Source: an uncultured Oscillospiraceae bacterium
GTDB lineage: Bacteria > Bacillota > Clostridia > Oscillospirales > Ruminococcaceae
Direction: 5' to 3'
NCBI GenBank assembly: GCA_900553955.1
Contig: USFO01000024.1
Span: 1 to 17,508, forward strand
DNA: 17,508 nt
Below the pieces are notes generated by a model. The model ran no database searches and had not been told where the DNA came from. It was given only the letters and a program-made list of their open reading frames with translations. The position numbers were made by a program, and so were the translations under genes. Below are positions 1-7,160 of the stretch, piece by piece. Positions within the stretch are counted from its first letter, which is position 1. The number at the start of each line of letters is the position of its first letter.

Positions 1-84
1 ATTCTACCATAGGAGGTCTCTTTTTTCTATTGTCCATTTTTTATGGACTTGTTCAATTCGGGAGGCTCGCTTTATATGCTTTTA

Positions 85-735
85 TCAGTCGAGGATTTTT
101 GCCGCACTGGAGGTTCCTATGCGGTTTGCTCCGGCTTCTATCATGGCGCAGGCGGTGGCGAAATCGCGAACTCCGCCCGCGGCCTTTACGCCCATTTCCG
201 GACCGACAGTTTCCCGCATGAGCTTCACATCGGCGACAGTCGCTCCGCCGGTGGAAAATCCGGTGGAGGTCTTTACGAACTGCGCTCCGGCGCGTTTTGC
301 TGCAAGGCATGCCTGAATCTTTTCTTCGTCAGTGAGCAGGCAGCATTCGATGATAACCTTGAGCAGCGCTCTGCCGTCGCAGGCGTCGAGCACGGTGGCA
401 ATATCGTCCTCCACTCTGCGCCAGTTGCCCTCTTTTGCGGAGGCAATATCAATTACCATATCAATCTCCTCCGCGCCGTCCTCGATGGCGCAAGCCGCTT
501 CAAAAGCCTTTGCGGCGGAGGCGGTTGCGCCCAGCGGGAAGCCTACCACAACGCAGGTTTTTACTCCGCTGCCTTTCAGCTCCTTGTGGACGAAATATGC
601 GTTAAGGGAGTTGACGCAAACTGCGGCAACTCCGTACTGTTTTGCTTCATTGCACACTGCGCGGAGCTGTTCGTGAGTAGCGTCCGCCTTGAGCAGGGTG
701 TGGTCGAGCATTTTTGCTACTTCTTGTTTTTCCAT
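85..735 (-). CDS. deoC: Deoxyribose-phosphate aldolase
   Basis: Cytosolic class I aldolase that cleaves 2-deoxyribose 5-phosphate into acetaldehyde and glyceraldehyde 3-phosphate, the last step of deoxynucleoside catabolism. The 216-aa product has the family's active-site residues: Asp92 in EIDMVIDIA, the Schiff-base Lys155 in FVKTSTGFS, and Lys184 in GVKAAGGVRD. Length is normal for the short DeoC form. The reading frame opens with GTG at 744, but the ATG at 735 has GGAGGTGA (741-748) five bases upstream, and that GTG lies inside this ribosome site, so 735 is preferred. It is the last gene of the miaB - ylbF-like - deoC run, 21 bases after the preceding stop codon, and probably shares its promoter. 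No good terminator is visible after it; positions 1-84 hold only a weak hairpin (GTCCAT/ATGGAC, 32-48). Very confident. Confidence 0.96.
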   Translation of the reverse strand: MEKQEVAKMLDHTLLKADATHEQLRAVCNEAKQYGVAAVCVNSLNAYFVHKELKGSGVKTCVVVGFPLGATASAAKAFEAACAIEDGAEEIDMVIDIASAKEGNWRRVEDDIATVLDACDGRALLKVIIECCLLTDEEKIQACLAAKRAGAQFVKTSTGFSTGGATVADVKLMRETVGPEMGVKAAGGVRDFATACAMIEAGANRIGTSSAAKILD

Positions 736-756
736 TACTGTCACCTCCGTGTTTAA

Positions 757-1170
757 TCAGCCGCAGCCGCCGCAGGAGCTACAGTCGCCGGAGCAGCCGC
801 CGCCCGCTTCGGGCTTTTCAATGGAGTCGGGATCATCGCCGGTGGCTGCCATCTGAAGAATATGCAGAACATACTCGAACATTTCGTTGAAATTGTCCTG
901 AGCATTGTTATAGGCGACCATTTTCTCGTTGTTTGTGATTTCGTCATACATTCCGCGAACAAGCTTATCCAGCTCGTCGATTTTCTCGTCGTCGCGATCC
1001 TTTTTGGTGACCTCCTGGGTAAGCTCGTATCTCTTCATATTGAAGTCCGCAATTGCTTCCTGGAGAGCCTCGTCATCCTCAACCGCCTGCTGAGTGGTGT
1101 TCAGGAGAATATAGGAATCCTCCTGCTGAAGTTTTCTTGCAAGCTCTCTTGTCATTTCGATAATATCCAT
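757..1170 (-). CDS. YlbF/YmcA family protein with Cys-rich tail
   Basis: A 137-aa helical, charged protein of the YlbF/YmcA (RicF/RicA) family. In Bacillus subtilis these form a complex with YaaT (RicT) that carries iron-sulfur clusters and steers RNase Y and developmental decisions. The first 110 residues match the family's helical bundle. The tail has four closely spaced cysteines (C126, C130, C133, C136; pattern CX3CX2CX2C) in a Gly-rich stretch, suited to binding metal or an Fe-S cluster. The ATG at 1170 has GGAGG upstream, inside the end of miaB, and only two bases separate it from the miaB stop, so the two are probably translationally coupled. In B. subtilis ymcA also follows miaB (ymcB), which supports the family call. 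Whether it is the RicA or RicF counterpart cannot be settled here. Confidence 0.88.
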   Translation of the reverse strand: MDIIEMTRELARKLQQEDSYILLNTTQQAVEDDEALQEAIADFNMKRYELTQEVTKKDRDDEKIDELDKLVRGMYDEITNNEKMVAYNNAQDNFNEMFEYVLHILQMAATGDDPDSIEKPEAGGGCSGDCSSCGGCG

Positions 1171-1172
1171 TT

Positions 1173-2555
1173 TTATTCCTCCGTTTTAATAATTTCTCCG
1201 TCAAGCGCCCATCCGAGCGATTTTTTAAGATATACCTTTGCAAAGCCCTCCGGCGCTTGGTCACGCGGAACGCGTACAACCAGATTTTCAAAGCTTCTGC
1301 CGCTGATATAGCCCTCTCCGGCGTCACATTCGTCGTCGAAAAGCACCGTAGTGGTCTTTCCCACATAGGAAGCGTTCATTTCGTGGCTAATTTCCGTCTG
1401 CAAATCGAGCAGTCTTTGGAACCGAGCCGAGGAAATCTCCGGCGGAATTTGATCCTCCATAACGGCGGCTCTCGTTCCCTCCCGCTTCGAGTAAATGAAG
1501 CTGTATGTCATAAGCCAGCGCGCCTTGCGGGAAAGCTCCATGGTCGCTTCGAAGTCCTCCTCGGTTTCCCCTGGAAATCCTACGATTATATCGCTTGTAA
1601 AGGTTATTCCGGGCACAATTTCCCGCGCCATATCAAGCAGCTCCATATAATGCTCGGCAGTGTAACGGCGGTTCATACGGCGCAGAACCTCGTCGGAACC
1701 GCTTTGCACCGGCAGATGAATGTAATTGCAGACCTTTTCGCAGTCGCGAATTGCCTCAAGCAGCTCCCTCGTGCAGTCCTTGGGATGAGAGGTCATAAAC
1801 TTGATACGAAAATCGCCGGGAATGTCGTTCACCATACGAAGAAGCTCTGCAAAGCTCACGGAATTTTCAAGCCCCTTGCCGTAGGAGTTCACGTTCTGCC
1901 CCAGCAGCGTTATTTCCTTGTACCCGGCGGCAACTATTTCCTTTGCCTCCGCGATTATATTTTCCGGCAGACGGCTTTTTTCCCTGCCGCGAACCAGCGG
2001 AACAACGCAATAGGTGCAAAAATTGTCGCAGCCGTGCATAATGGGCAAATTCGCTTTAAGCAGACCATCCCTGTGCACCGGAAGATACTCCGCCATACAG
2101 CCCTCGCCCTCGCCTATATCGAAAAGGCGTTTTTTCTTGGTGAGGTACTTATAAACAAGCTCCGGCAGGCGGGGTGCGGCGTGAGTGCCGAAAACAATGT
2201 CCACAAAGGGATAGCTTTGGCGGAACTTTTTAGCAATATGCTCCTGCTGAACCATACAGCCGCAAACCGCAATTATCATATCCGGATTTTCGCTGTGGGC
2301 TTTTTTCAGTATGCCAACATTGCCGAAAACTCTCTGCTCGGCGTTTTCCCGAATGGCGCAGGTATTGAATATTACGAACTCGGCTCCCTCGGCGGTATGG
2401 GTTACGGTGTAGCCCATCTGCTCGAGTATTCCCTCAAGCTTTTCGCTGTCCGCAAAGTTCTGCTGACAGCCGTATGTGTGCACAAAAGCCTTGTGCTCTC
2501 CGGGGCGCTGCTCCAAAATGGAACGCACCGCACCGGCATAGTCAAATTCAGACAT
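1173..2555 (-). CDS. miaB: tRNA-2-methylthio-N6-isopentenyladenosine synthase MiaB
   Basis: Radical-SAM methylthiotransferase that adds a methylthio group to i6A37 of tRNAs. The 460-aa product has the full architecture. The N-terminal UPF0004 domain has its three cluster cysteines (C30 in YGCQQN, C66 in NTCAIRE, C100 in CGCM). The radical-SAM domain has CDNFCTYC (C176, C180, C183), and a TRAM domain lies at roughly residues 395-458. The frame extends upstream to 2636, but the ATG at 2555 (MSEFDY) has a GGAAAGGAA ribosome site and falls downstream of the predicted promoter, so it is the likely start. HTYGCQQN and the context with a YmcA-like gene point to MiaB rather than MtaB or RimO. First gene of a three-gene minus-strand operon, divergent from ndoA. 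Confidence 0.96.
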   Translation of the reverse strand: MSEFDYAGAVRSILEQRPGEHKAFVHTYGCQQNFADSEKLEGILEQMGYTVTHTAEGAEFVIFNTCAIRENAEQRVFGNVGILKKAHSENPDMIIAVCGCMVQQEHIAKKFRQSYPFVDIVFGTHAAPRLPELVYKYLTKKKRLFDIGEGEGCMAEYLPVHRDGLLKANLPIMHGCDNFCTYCVVPLVRGREKSRLPENIIAEAKEIVAAGYKEITLLGQNVNSYGKGLENSVSFAELLRMVNDIPGDFRIKFMTSHPKDCTRELLEAIRDCEKVCNYIHLPVQSGSDEVLRRMNRRYTAEHYMELLDMAREIVPGITFTSDIIVGFPGETEEDFEATMELSRKARWLMTYSFIYSKREGTRAAVMEDQIPPEISSARFQRLLDLQTEISHEMNASYVGKTTTVLFDDECDAGEGYISGRSFENLVVRVPRDQAPEGFAKVYLKKSLGWALDGEIIKTEE

Positions 2556-2592
2556 AGGAAATTCCTTTCCGAAATAAATTAGGAAGAAAGCG

Positions 2593-2608
2593 CCCGCATT
2601 TCTGCGGG
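2593..2608 (-). promoter_or_regulatory. GAAA-tetraloop hairpin in miaB leader
   Basis: On the minus strand the leader RNA would form CCCGCA-GAAA-TGCGGG, a perfect 6-bp stem capped by a GNRA tetraloop, about 40 bases before the miaB start. No T-run follows, so it is not a terminator. It could be an mRNA-stabilising or protein-binding element. The function is inference. Confidence 0.45.
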
Positions 2609-2626
2609 TATGCTCACACATATTAT

Positions 2627-2655
2627 ATATTATCACGAAGGCGCAATTTTGGCAA
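2627..2655 (-). promoter_or_regulatory. Promoter of miaB operon
   Basis: Minus-strand -35 TTGCCA (2650-2655), 17-bp spacer, -10 TAATAT (2627-2632). Predicted start near 2620, giving a leader of about 65 bases. The -10 matches the consensus at only four positions. Confidence 0.5.
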
Positions 2656-2675
2656 TAGTATATAGTGCGATATGT

Positions 2676-2704
2676 TTAACAAAGCATTTTCGCGGCAATA
2701 ATAT
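2676..2704 (+). promoter_or_regulatory. Promoter of ndoA
   Basis: -35 TTAACA (2676-2681), 17-bp spacer, -10 TAATAT (2699-2704). Predicted start near 2711, about 25 bases before the toxin gene. It sits back-to-back with the miaB promoter. Confidence 0.5.
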
Positions 2705-2735
2705 CTCTGTATCAAAAGTACGGAGCGTGAGAGTA

Positions 2736-3089
2736 ATGACCGTAAAAAGAGGAGATATATTTTATGCCGACCTCAGCCCGGTAGTCGGCTCCGAACAGGG
2801 CGGCGTGCGCCCCGTTCTTATCGTTCAAAACGATGTGGGAAATAAATACAGTCCGACGGTTATCGCCGCCGCCATAACAAGTCAAAAGGACAAAAGCCGC
2901 CTGCCCACGCACATAGAGCTTTCTTCCCAAAGCTGCGGCCTTGCAAAGGACTCCATAGTGCTGCTCGAACAAATACGCACCATAGACAAACAGCGCCTTA
3001 AAGAGCACATGGGGCGCCTTGACGACGGCTCCATGGGCAAAATCGACGAAGCTTTGTCCATAAGCTTCGGCCTTAGCGGCGGCATATAA
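2736..3089 (+). CDS. ndoA: EndoA/MazF-type mRNA interferase toxin
   Basis: A 117-aa PemK/MazF-fold endoribonuclease that cleaves single-stranded RNA at a short motif. The catalytic pair known from B. subtilis EndoA is present at the same numbers, Arg25 (GGVRPVLIVQN) and Thr48 (AAITSQ), and the N-terminus MTVKRGDIFYADLSPV is typical, so the toxin looks intact. The start is the ATG at 2736, with GGAG at 2722-2725 and a 10-base gap. EndoA is usually preceded by its antitoxin (MazE/EndoAI), often next to alr. Here the upstream 180 bases hold only the divergent promoters and miaB leader, and no antitoxin reading frame is visible, so control must come from elsewhere or from low expression. A strong terminator follows the stop. 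Confidence 0.93.
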   Translation: MTVKRGDIFYADLSPVVGSEQGGVRPVLIVQNDVGNKYSPTVIAAAITSQKDKSRLPTHIELSSQSCGLAKDSIVLLEQIRTIDKQRLKEHMGRLDDGSMGKIDEALSISFGLSGGI

Positions 3090-3093
3090 TGGT

Positions 3094-3126
3094 AAAAGGG
3101 CCTGTGCACAAAGCACAGACCCTTTT
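3094..3126. terminator. Two-way terminator between ndoA and the yitT operon
   Basis: A 14-bp stem with one mismatch (AAAAGGGCCTGTGC / GCACAGACCCTTTT) and loop ACAAA. A and T runs on either side allow it to end transcripts from both directions. It lies five bases after the ndoA stop and six bases from the stop of the convergent YitT gene. Confidence 0.85.
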
Positions 3127-3132
3127 GTGCAT

Positions 3133-4002
3133 TTAGTTGAATCCGCGGAAGCCCTTACCGATGATTTCGCTGCTGTTCGTAATCATTATGAACGCATGGG
3201 GATCTACATCCCTTACGAAGCGGCGCAGGCGCACCGCCTGACTGCGCTTCATAACCGTAAGAATTACGCTTCTTTCGGTGTGGGAATAGGCTCCCTCCGC
3301 CTTGTATATGGTGGCGCTGCGGTCAAGCTCGTGGTGAATAAAGTCGCATATCGGCTTCGGATTTACGGTAATAACGGTGAAATATTTGCAAAGGTTGAAG
3401 TTTTCGATGGAGCTGTCTATAACAAGCGTTTTCGCAAACAGACCGAGAATGGAGAAAAGTCCCGTCTGGAAGTCAAAGGCGAGGAATGCGCTTGCGGAAA
3501 TCAAAAGGTCGGCTACGAAAATTGCGGCTCCGATTTCAAGGGTGGTGTACTTTTGCAAAATCATGGCGATTATGTCCGTTCCGCCGCTGGAAGCGTCCAT
3601 ATTGAAAAGAATTGCGGAAGCTATGCCCGGCACGCCCACGGCGAAGATAAATTCGAGCACCGGCTGACTTGTCATAGGCTCGGTTATAGGAATTAACCTG
3701 TCAAGCATGGATATGCTCACCGTGGAAAGGACGGTTACATACATGGTTTTCCCCGCAAAGGCGCTTCCGAGCACCACAATTCCCACTACCATGAGAATTG
3801 CGTTTATTATCAGGTTTATGGTACTTGCGGAAATCGCATAGGGGATAATCCTGCTCACCACTATCGAAATACCCGTAACGCCGCCGAAGGTAAAGTTGTT
3901 CGGGTACTTAAAGAGCCATGTGCCCACCGCCAAAAGCTCCGAGGCGAGGGTAAGCAGCCCAAAATCTATCCACCATTTTTTATCCGGTTTTTTAAGCTTC
4001 AT
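3133..4002 (-). CDS. YitT family membrane protein (DUF161/DUF2179)
   Basis: A 289-aa protein with the YitT family layout: an N-terminal membrane region of about five or six hydrophobic segments (roughly residues 12-190), with family-like stretches such as GGVTGISIVVSRI and ASSGGTDIIAMIL, then a soluble C-terminal DUF2179 domain (about 205-285, around the YSHTERSVILTVMKR stretch). The family is abundant in Firmicutes; its substrate or role is not well defined, so no function is given. The ATG at 4002 has GAGGA overlapping the stop region of the upstream methyltransferase (10-base gap). It is the last gene of the Sfp - rlmI - yitT operon. The family assignment is confident. Confidence 0.92.
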   Translation of the reverse strand: MKLKKPDKKWWIDFGLLTLASELLAVGTWLFKYPNNFTFGGVTGISIVVSRIIPYAISASTINLIINAILMVVGIVVLGSAFAGKTMYVTVLSTVSISMLDRLIPITEPMTSQPVLEFIFAVGVPGIASAILFNMDASSGGTDIIAMILQKYTTLEIGAAIFVADLLISASAFLAFDFQTGLFSILGLFAKTLVIDSSIENFNLCKYFTVITVNPKPICDFIHHELDRSATIYKAEGAYSHTERSVILTVMKRSQAVRLRRFVRDVDPHAFIMITNSSEIIGKGFRGFN

Positions 4003-4012
4003 TTTCTTTTCC

Positions 4013-5239
4013 TCATATCACTTGGAATATATAAAATTTGAGATAATCCGTTTCCGGAACATTCCACAGCATGGGATGATCCGGCGACTGTTGACGGGCT
4101 TCTATCTGACGAAGCTCCACGCAGGCGTCCTTTGCGGCGGAGCGCAGCATTTTTACGAACAAATCGTCCGTCATAAAGTGCGAACAGGAACAGGTAGCCA
4201 AATATCCTCCCCGGGGAAGCGCTTTCATAGCGCGGAGATTTATCTCCTTGTACCCCTTTGCGGCGCTCTCCACGGTCTTTCTCGATTTCGTGAATGCGGG
4301 CGGGTCGAGTATGATAAAATCAAATTTTTCGTGCTCCTCCTCAAGCTTCGGGAACAGGTCGAAAACATCCTCCACTCTGAAAGACATTCTTTCCGAAAGT
4401 CCGTTTGCCTCTGCGTTGCGCTTTGCCATTTCTATGGCGGATTCTGAAATATCCACGGCGCAGACATGCTCCGCACCGCCCATGGCGGCATTCAGTGCAA
4501 AAGAGCCGGTGTGGGTGAAGCAGTCGAGAACGCGCTTGCCCCTTGCGATTTTGGAAACGGCGAGGCGGTTGTATTTCTGATCAAGGAAAAATCCGGTTTT
4601 CTGTCCGTTTTTAAAATCCACGGAATATTTTATTCCGTTTTCGACTATTTCCGTTTCGGTGAAATTCGGGTGCTCAATCCCCTCAAGAGAATACCAGCCC
4701 TTGTTTTCGGGAAGTCCCTCAAGGCTTCTTATGGCAACGTCGTTGCGTTCGTAAATTCCGCTTATTTTCTGTCCGTCGGCGGAAAGTACCTCGTAAAGTG
4801 CGGGAAAAATTATATCTTTGTATTTTTCTATGCCCACTGAAAGGGACTGCGTGACAAGCACCTCGCCGAAGCGGTCAACCGTCAACCCCGGAAAGCCGTC
4901 GGCTTCGCCGAAGATGACCCGGCAGCATTCAATATCGCCGCCCATAACTGTTTTGCGGTAATCCCATGCGTATTTTATTCTGCGGCGGAAAAAATCCGCA
5001 TCGAACTTATCGTTTGCGTTGCGGGAAAGCAGCCGCACGCGGATTTTGCTGTTTCTGCTTATAAATCCGGTTCCCAAATACTTGCCATTGCCGGAAACCG
5101 CGTCAACAAGCGTTCCGTTTTCGTATTCCTCCGGCGCGGAAACAATCTCCGCGTCATAAATCCACGGATGACCGCCATCTACCCAAGCTTCGCCCTTTTT
5201 TGTCACCGTCACCCGAGGAAAATTCCGTTCCTGTTTCAT
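4013..5239 (-). CDS. Class I SAM-dependent rRNA methyltransferase, RlmI-like
   Basis: Predicted 23S rRNA 5-methylcytosine methyltransferase of the RlmI/RlmK-type family, 408 aa. It has an N-terminal PUA RNA-binding domain (about 8-75, with GEAWVDGGHPWIYDAEI). A central domain contains KTGFFLDQKYNR. A Rossmann SAM domain has motif I VLDCFTHTGSFAL (about 237-249), motif IV LDPPAF (311-316) and the candidate catalytic cysteine in TCSCSHF (350-352). The frame extends upstream to 5476 inside the preceding gene. The start chosen is the ATG at 5239, which overlaps the upstream TGA by one base (TGATG) and has AGGA five bases before it; the ATG at 5242 is an alternative. The overlap implies translational coupling to the Sfp-type gene. 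The rRNA target position is inferred from the family. Confidence 0.9.
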   Translation of the reverse strand: MKQERNFPRVTVTKKGEAWVDGGHPWIYDAEIVSAPEEYENGTLVDAVSGNGKYLGTGFISRNSKIRVRLLSRNANDKFDADFFRRRIKYAWDYRKTVMGGDIECCRVIFGEADGFPGLTVDRFGEVLVTQSLSVGIEKYKDIIFPALYEVLSADGQKISGIYERNDVAIRSLEGLPENKGWYSLEGIEHPNFTETEIVENGIKYSVDFKNGQKTGFFLDQKYNRLAVSKIARGKRVLDCFTHTGSFALNAAMGGAEHVCAVDISESAIEMAKRNAEANGLSERMSFRVEDVFDLFPKLEEEHEKFDFIILDPPAFTKSRKTVESAAKGYKEINLRAMKALPRGGYLATCSCSHFMTDDLFVKMLRSAAKDACVELRQIEARQQSPDHPMLWNVPETDYLKFYIFQVI

Positions 5240-5874
5240 CATAATCCTTTCGGCTCTTCCAGCAGCTTTGCTGCGGAAAGCTTTGTTATTGTAAATGCGG
5301 AATTGCTTCCGCAGAAAGCCGCCGAAAGCGGCATACCGTTTATTTCTGTGCGAAAAACGCGAAATTCCGTGCTCAAAACATTGTATTTTTCCCTCTCCGG
5401 AACAAGGCAAAAGCTTTTCGGCGACAGCGAAAAGCCGGTTCCGAGCAGCTTGAGCACCGCTTCCTTTTCCGTCCAAAGGCGGGTAAAGCTCTCCGCCGAG
5501 GCTTGAGCACGCTCCGCCTCCTCCTCCGTAAAGCAGCGGCGGATTACGGCTTTTTCCGGCGGGCGGAGCTTTTCCGTATCCACGCCGATTTCATCCTCCG
5601 AAACGGCGAGCACGGCTATATTTCCGCTGTGGGATATGCTGAAATGTGCTCCGTGCTCAAGATAGGGCTTGCCGTGCTCATTATATTTTATCTCGTCATC
5701 CGAGGAAATTTTGAGCACGGTTTTGAGCATCAGCCCGGTTCCGAGGGACAGAAGCCTGTCCTCCTCCTTCAAAAGCCGCATAGCTTTTTCCCTGCGCTTT
5801 TCGGTCAGGGCGGCTGTTCCCCGCTGCCAAAAGCCGCGAAGCTCATCCGCTTCGCACCAATATATCTGCGGCAA
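5239..5874 (-). CDS. 4'-phosphopantetheinyl transferase, Sfp superfamily
   Basis: Transfers phosphopantetheine from CoA to a conserved serine of carrier proteins. The 211-aa product has the Sfp signature in order: GKPYL (68-72), FSISHSG (78-84), GVDTEKL with metal ligands D99 and E101 (97-103), and WTEKEAVLK (134-142). The frame opens with an ATG at 5895, but that ATG has no ribosome site and would lie only about 10 bases from the predicted transcription start. The TTG at 5874 (giving MPQIYW) has AAAGGGGGG six bases upstream and matches where such proteins usually begin, so TTG is preferred. No polyketide or peptide synthetase gene is in the window; the target may be a carrier protein encoded elsewhere. 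First gene of a three-gene operon. Confidence 0.88.
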   Translation of the reverse strand: MPQIYWCEADELRGFWQRGTAALTEKRREKAMRLLKEEDRLLSLGTGLMLKTVLKISSDDEIKYNEHGKPYLEHGAHFSISHSGNIAVLAVSEDEIGVDTEKLRPPEKAVIRRCFTEEEAERAQASAESFTRLWTEKEAVLKLLGTGFSLSPKSFCLVPEREKYNVLSTEFRVFRTEINGMPLSAAFCGSNSAFTITKLSAAKLLEEPKGL

Positions 5875-5911
5875 AGCGCGCCCCCCTTTCGGCATTTATG
5901 CACGGTTTTTT

Positions 5912-5940
5912 ATTTTAGCACTTTTCTTTATGGGTTACAA
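5912..5940 (-). promoter_or_regulatory. Promoter of the Sfp - rlmI - yitT operon
   Basis: Minus-strand -35 TTGTAA (5935-5940), 17-bp spacer, -10 TAAAAT (5912-5917). The predicted start near 5905 leaves a leader of about 31 bases to the TTG start at 5874, which supports that start over the ATG at 5895. Confidence 0.65.
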
Positions 5941-5942
5941 TA

Positions 5943-5973
5943 GCAAAACGAATAAAATGCAAGTTTTTATTCG
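5943..5973 (-). terminator. A/T-rich terminator overlapping the pfkA stop
   Basis: Minus-strand perfect 9-bp stem CGAATAAAA / TTTTATTCG (5965-5973 with 5949-5957), 7-base loop, then TTTTGC. The left arm contains the pfkA TAA stop codon. The stem is A/T-rich and the tail short, so termination may be partial. Confidence 0.5.
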
Positions 5974-6953
5974 CCCGCGCCCATCATTGCACGGAGCGCG
6001 GCGTATTTGTCCTCATCAAGCCCCTTTTTCATGGAAAGAGCCTCGGCAATATCCACGTCCACGGTCTTTCCCGCTCGTTCGCAGACCACCCTGTTCGTTC
6101 CTCCGGCGGCGAGTATGTTCACCGCATGAAAGCCCATGCTGGTTGCCGTCACTCTGTCCCGTGCGGAGGGTGTTCCGCCCCGCTGAATATGCCCCAAAAT
6201 AGTCACTCTGGTATCAACGCCGAGTCCGTCCCGGATTTTTTCGCCGATTTCCATGGCGCTGCCCACGCCCTCCGCAACTATTATCATAAAGTGAGTTTTG
6301 CCGTTTATTCGCGCTATACGAATTTTCTCCGCAATATCGTTTTCAAAGTCAAATTCCTTTTCCGGAACAAGTACCGCCGTCGCGCCTGTGGCAAGCCCCA
6401 CATAGAGCGCCAAATGCCCCGCGTTTCTGCCCATAACCTCCACGACGGAGCAGCGTTCGTGGGACTGCATAGTGTCCCGCAGGCGGTCCACCGCCTCTAT
6501 GGCTGTGTTTGCCGCCGTATCAAAGCCAATGGTGTAATCCGTGCAGGCGATGTCATTGTCAATGGTCGCCGGAACGCCGACTACGGCTATATTGTGCTCG
6601 GAAAAATCCAAAAGTCCACGGAACGTCCCGTCGCCTCCTATGGCAACAAGCCCGTCTATGCCGAAAAGCCTGCACACGTCAGCCGCTTTTTTTCTGCCCC
6701 GCTCCGTGCGGAACTCGTCGCTGCGGGCGGTGTAAAGCACCGTTCCGCCCCGATTGATTATTCGGGAAACGCTGTCCGCTTCGAGCTTTTCTATGTCGCC
6801 GGAAATAAGTCCGTTGTAGCCCCGGCGTATTCCAAGACATTCTATACCGAGGGTTGCCGCCGCACGCACCACGGAACGCACTGCGGCGTTCATTCCCGGA
6901 GCGTCACCGCCGGAGGTAAGCACGCCTATTCTTTTTATCTTATGTTCATCCAC
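5967..6953 (-). CDS. pfkA: ATP-dependent 6-phosphofructokinase
   Basis: Glycolytic kinase converting fructose 6-phosphate to fructose 1,6-bisphosphate. The 328-aa protein follows bacterial PfkA closely: KRIGVLTSGGDAPGMNAA near the N-terminus, GGDGT (106-110), the catalytic loop PATIDND (128-134, base Asp132), VEVMGRNAG and GHIQRGGTP. Glycine rather than aspartate at position 109 of GGDGT indicates the ATP-using rather than pyrophosphate-using type. The length is typical of the small allosteric bacterial enzyme. Two GTG starts are possible: 6962 lacks a usable ribosome site, whereas 6953 has GGTGA five bases upstream and is chosen. Transcribed alone from its own good promoter. Confidence 0.95.
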   Translation of the reverse strand: MDEHKIKRIGVLTSGGDAPGMNAAVRSVVRAAATLGIECLGIRRGYNGLISGDIEKLEADSVSRIINRGGTVLYTARSDEFRTERGRKKAADVCRLFGIDGLVAIGGDGTFRGLLDFSEHNIAVVGVPATIDNDIACTDYTIGFDTAANTAIEAVDRLRDTMQSHERCSVVEVMGRNAGHLALYVGLATGATAVLVPEKEFDFENDIAEKIRIARINGKTHFMIIVAEGVGSAMEIGEKIRDGLGVDTRVTILGHIQRGGTPSARDRVTATSMGFHAVNILAAGGTNRVVCERAGKTVDVDIAEALSMKKGLDEDKYAALRAMMGAGE

Positions 6954-6984
6954 GGAAGTCACCGTCCAATATAAATATATGTAT

Positions 6985-7013
6985 ATTGTAGCGCAACGGC
7001 GGCAATATGTAAA
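6985..7013 (-). promoter_or_regulatory. Promoter of pfkA
   Basis: Minus-strand -35 TTTACA (7008-7013), 17-bp spacer, -10 TACAAT (6985-6990), each matching consensus at five of six positions. Predicted start near 6978, about 25 bases before the GTG at 6953. Confidence 0.75.
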
Positions 7014-7098
7014 CCATTTATTTTATTGTAATATTCATCAATTTAAAGCGCTGAAACAAGCATCTTTTATAATTTGTCACAAAAAGCGGCTATTTCAC

Positions 7099-7127
7099 TT
7101 GTTTTTTGCCGCGAAAAGACTTATTAT
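7099..7127 (+). promoter_or_regulatory. Possible promoter of the DUF1015 gene
   Basis: -35 TTGTTT (7099-7104), 17-bp spacer, -10 TATTAT (7122-7127), about 34 bases before the ATG. The -35 is weak; the -10 matches at five of six positions. Confidence 0.5.
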
Positions 7128-7160
7128 AGCTTTCATAATGTGAAAATACGGAGGTGCAGC

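Noticed and set aside
1..10. ATG on the minus strand at 10 as the start of a further gene
   Set aside because: Only three codons are visible and no ribosome site precedes it.
32..48. GTCCAT/ATGGAC hairpin as deoC terminator
   Set aside because: Only 6 bp and not followed by a T-run on the minus strand.
43..756. 237-codon plus-strand open frame over deoC
   Set aside because: Antisense shadow of deoC; no ribosome site or family resemblance, while the minus-strand frame has all catalytic motifs.
1257..2582. 441-codon plus-strand open frame over miaB
   Set aside because: Long only because the miaB antisense frame lacks stops; composition is unlike a real protein and miaB is unambiguous.
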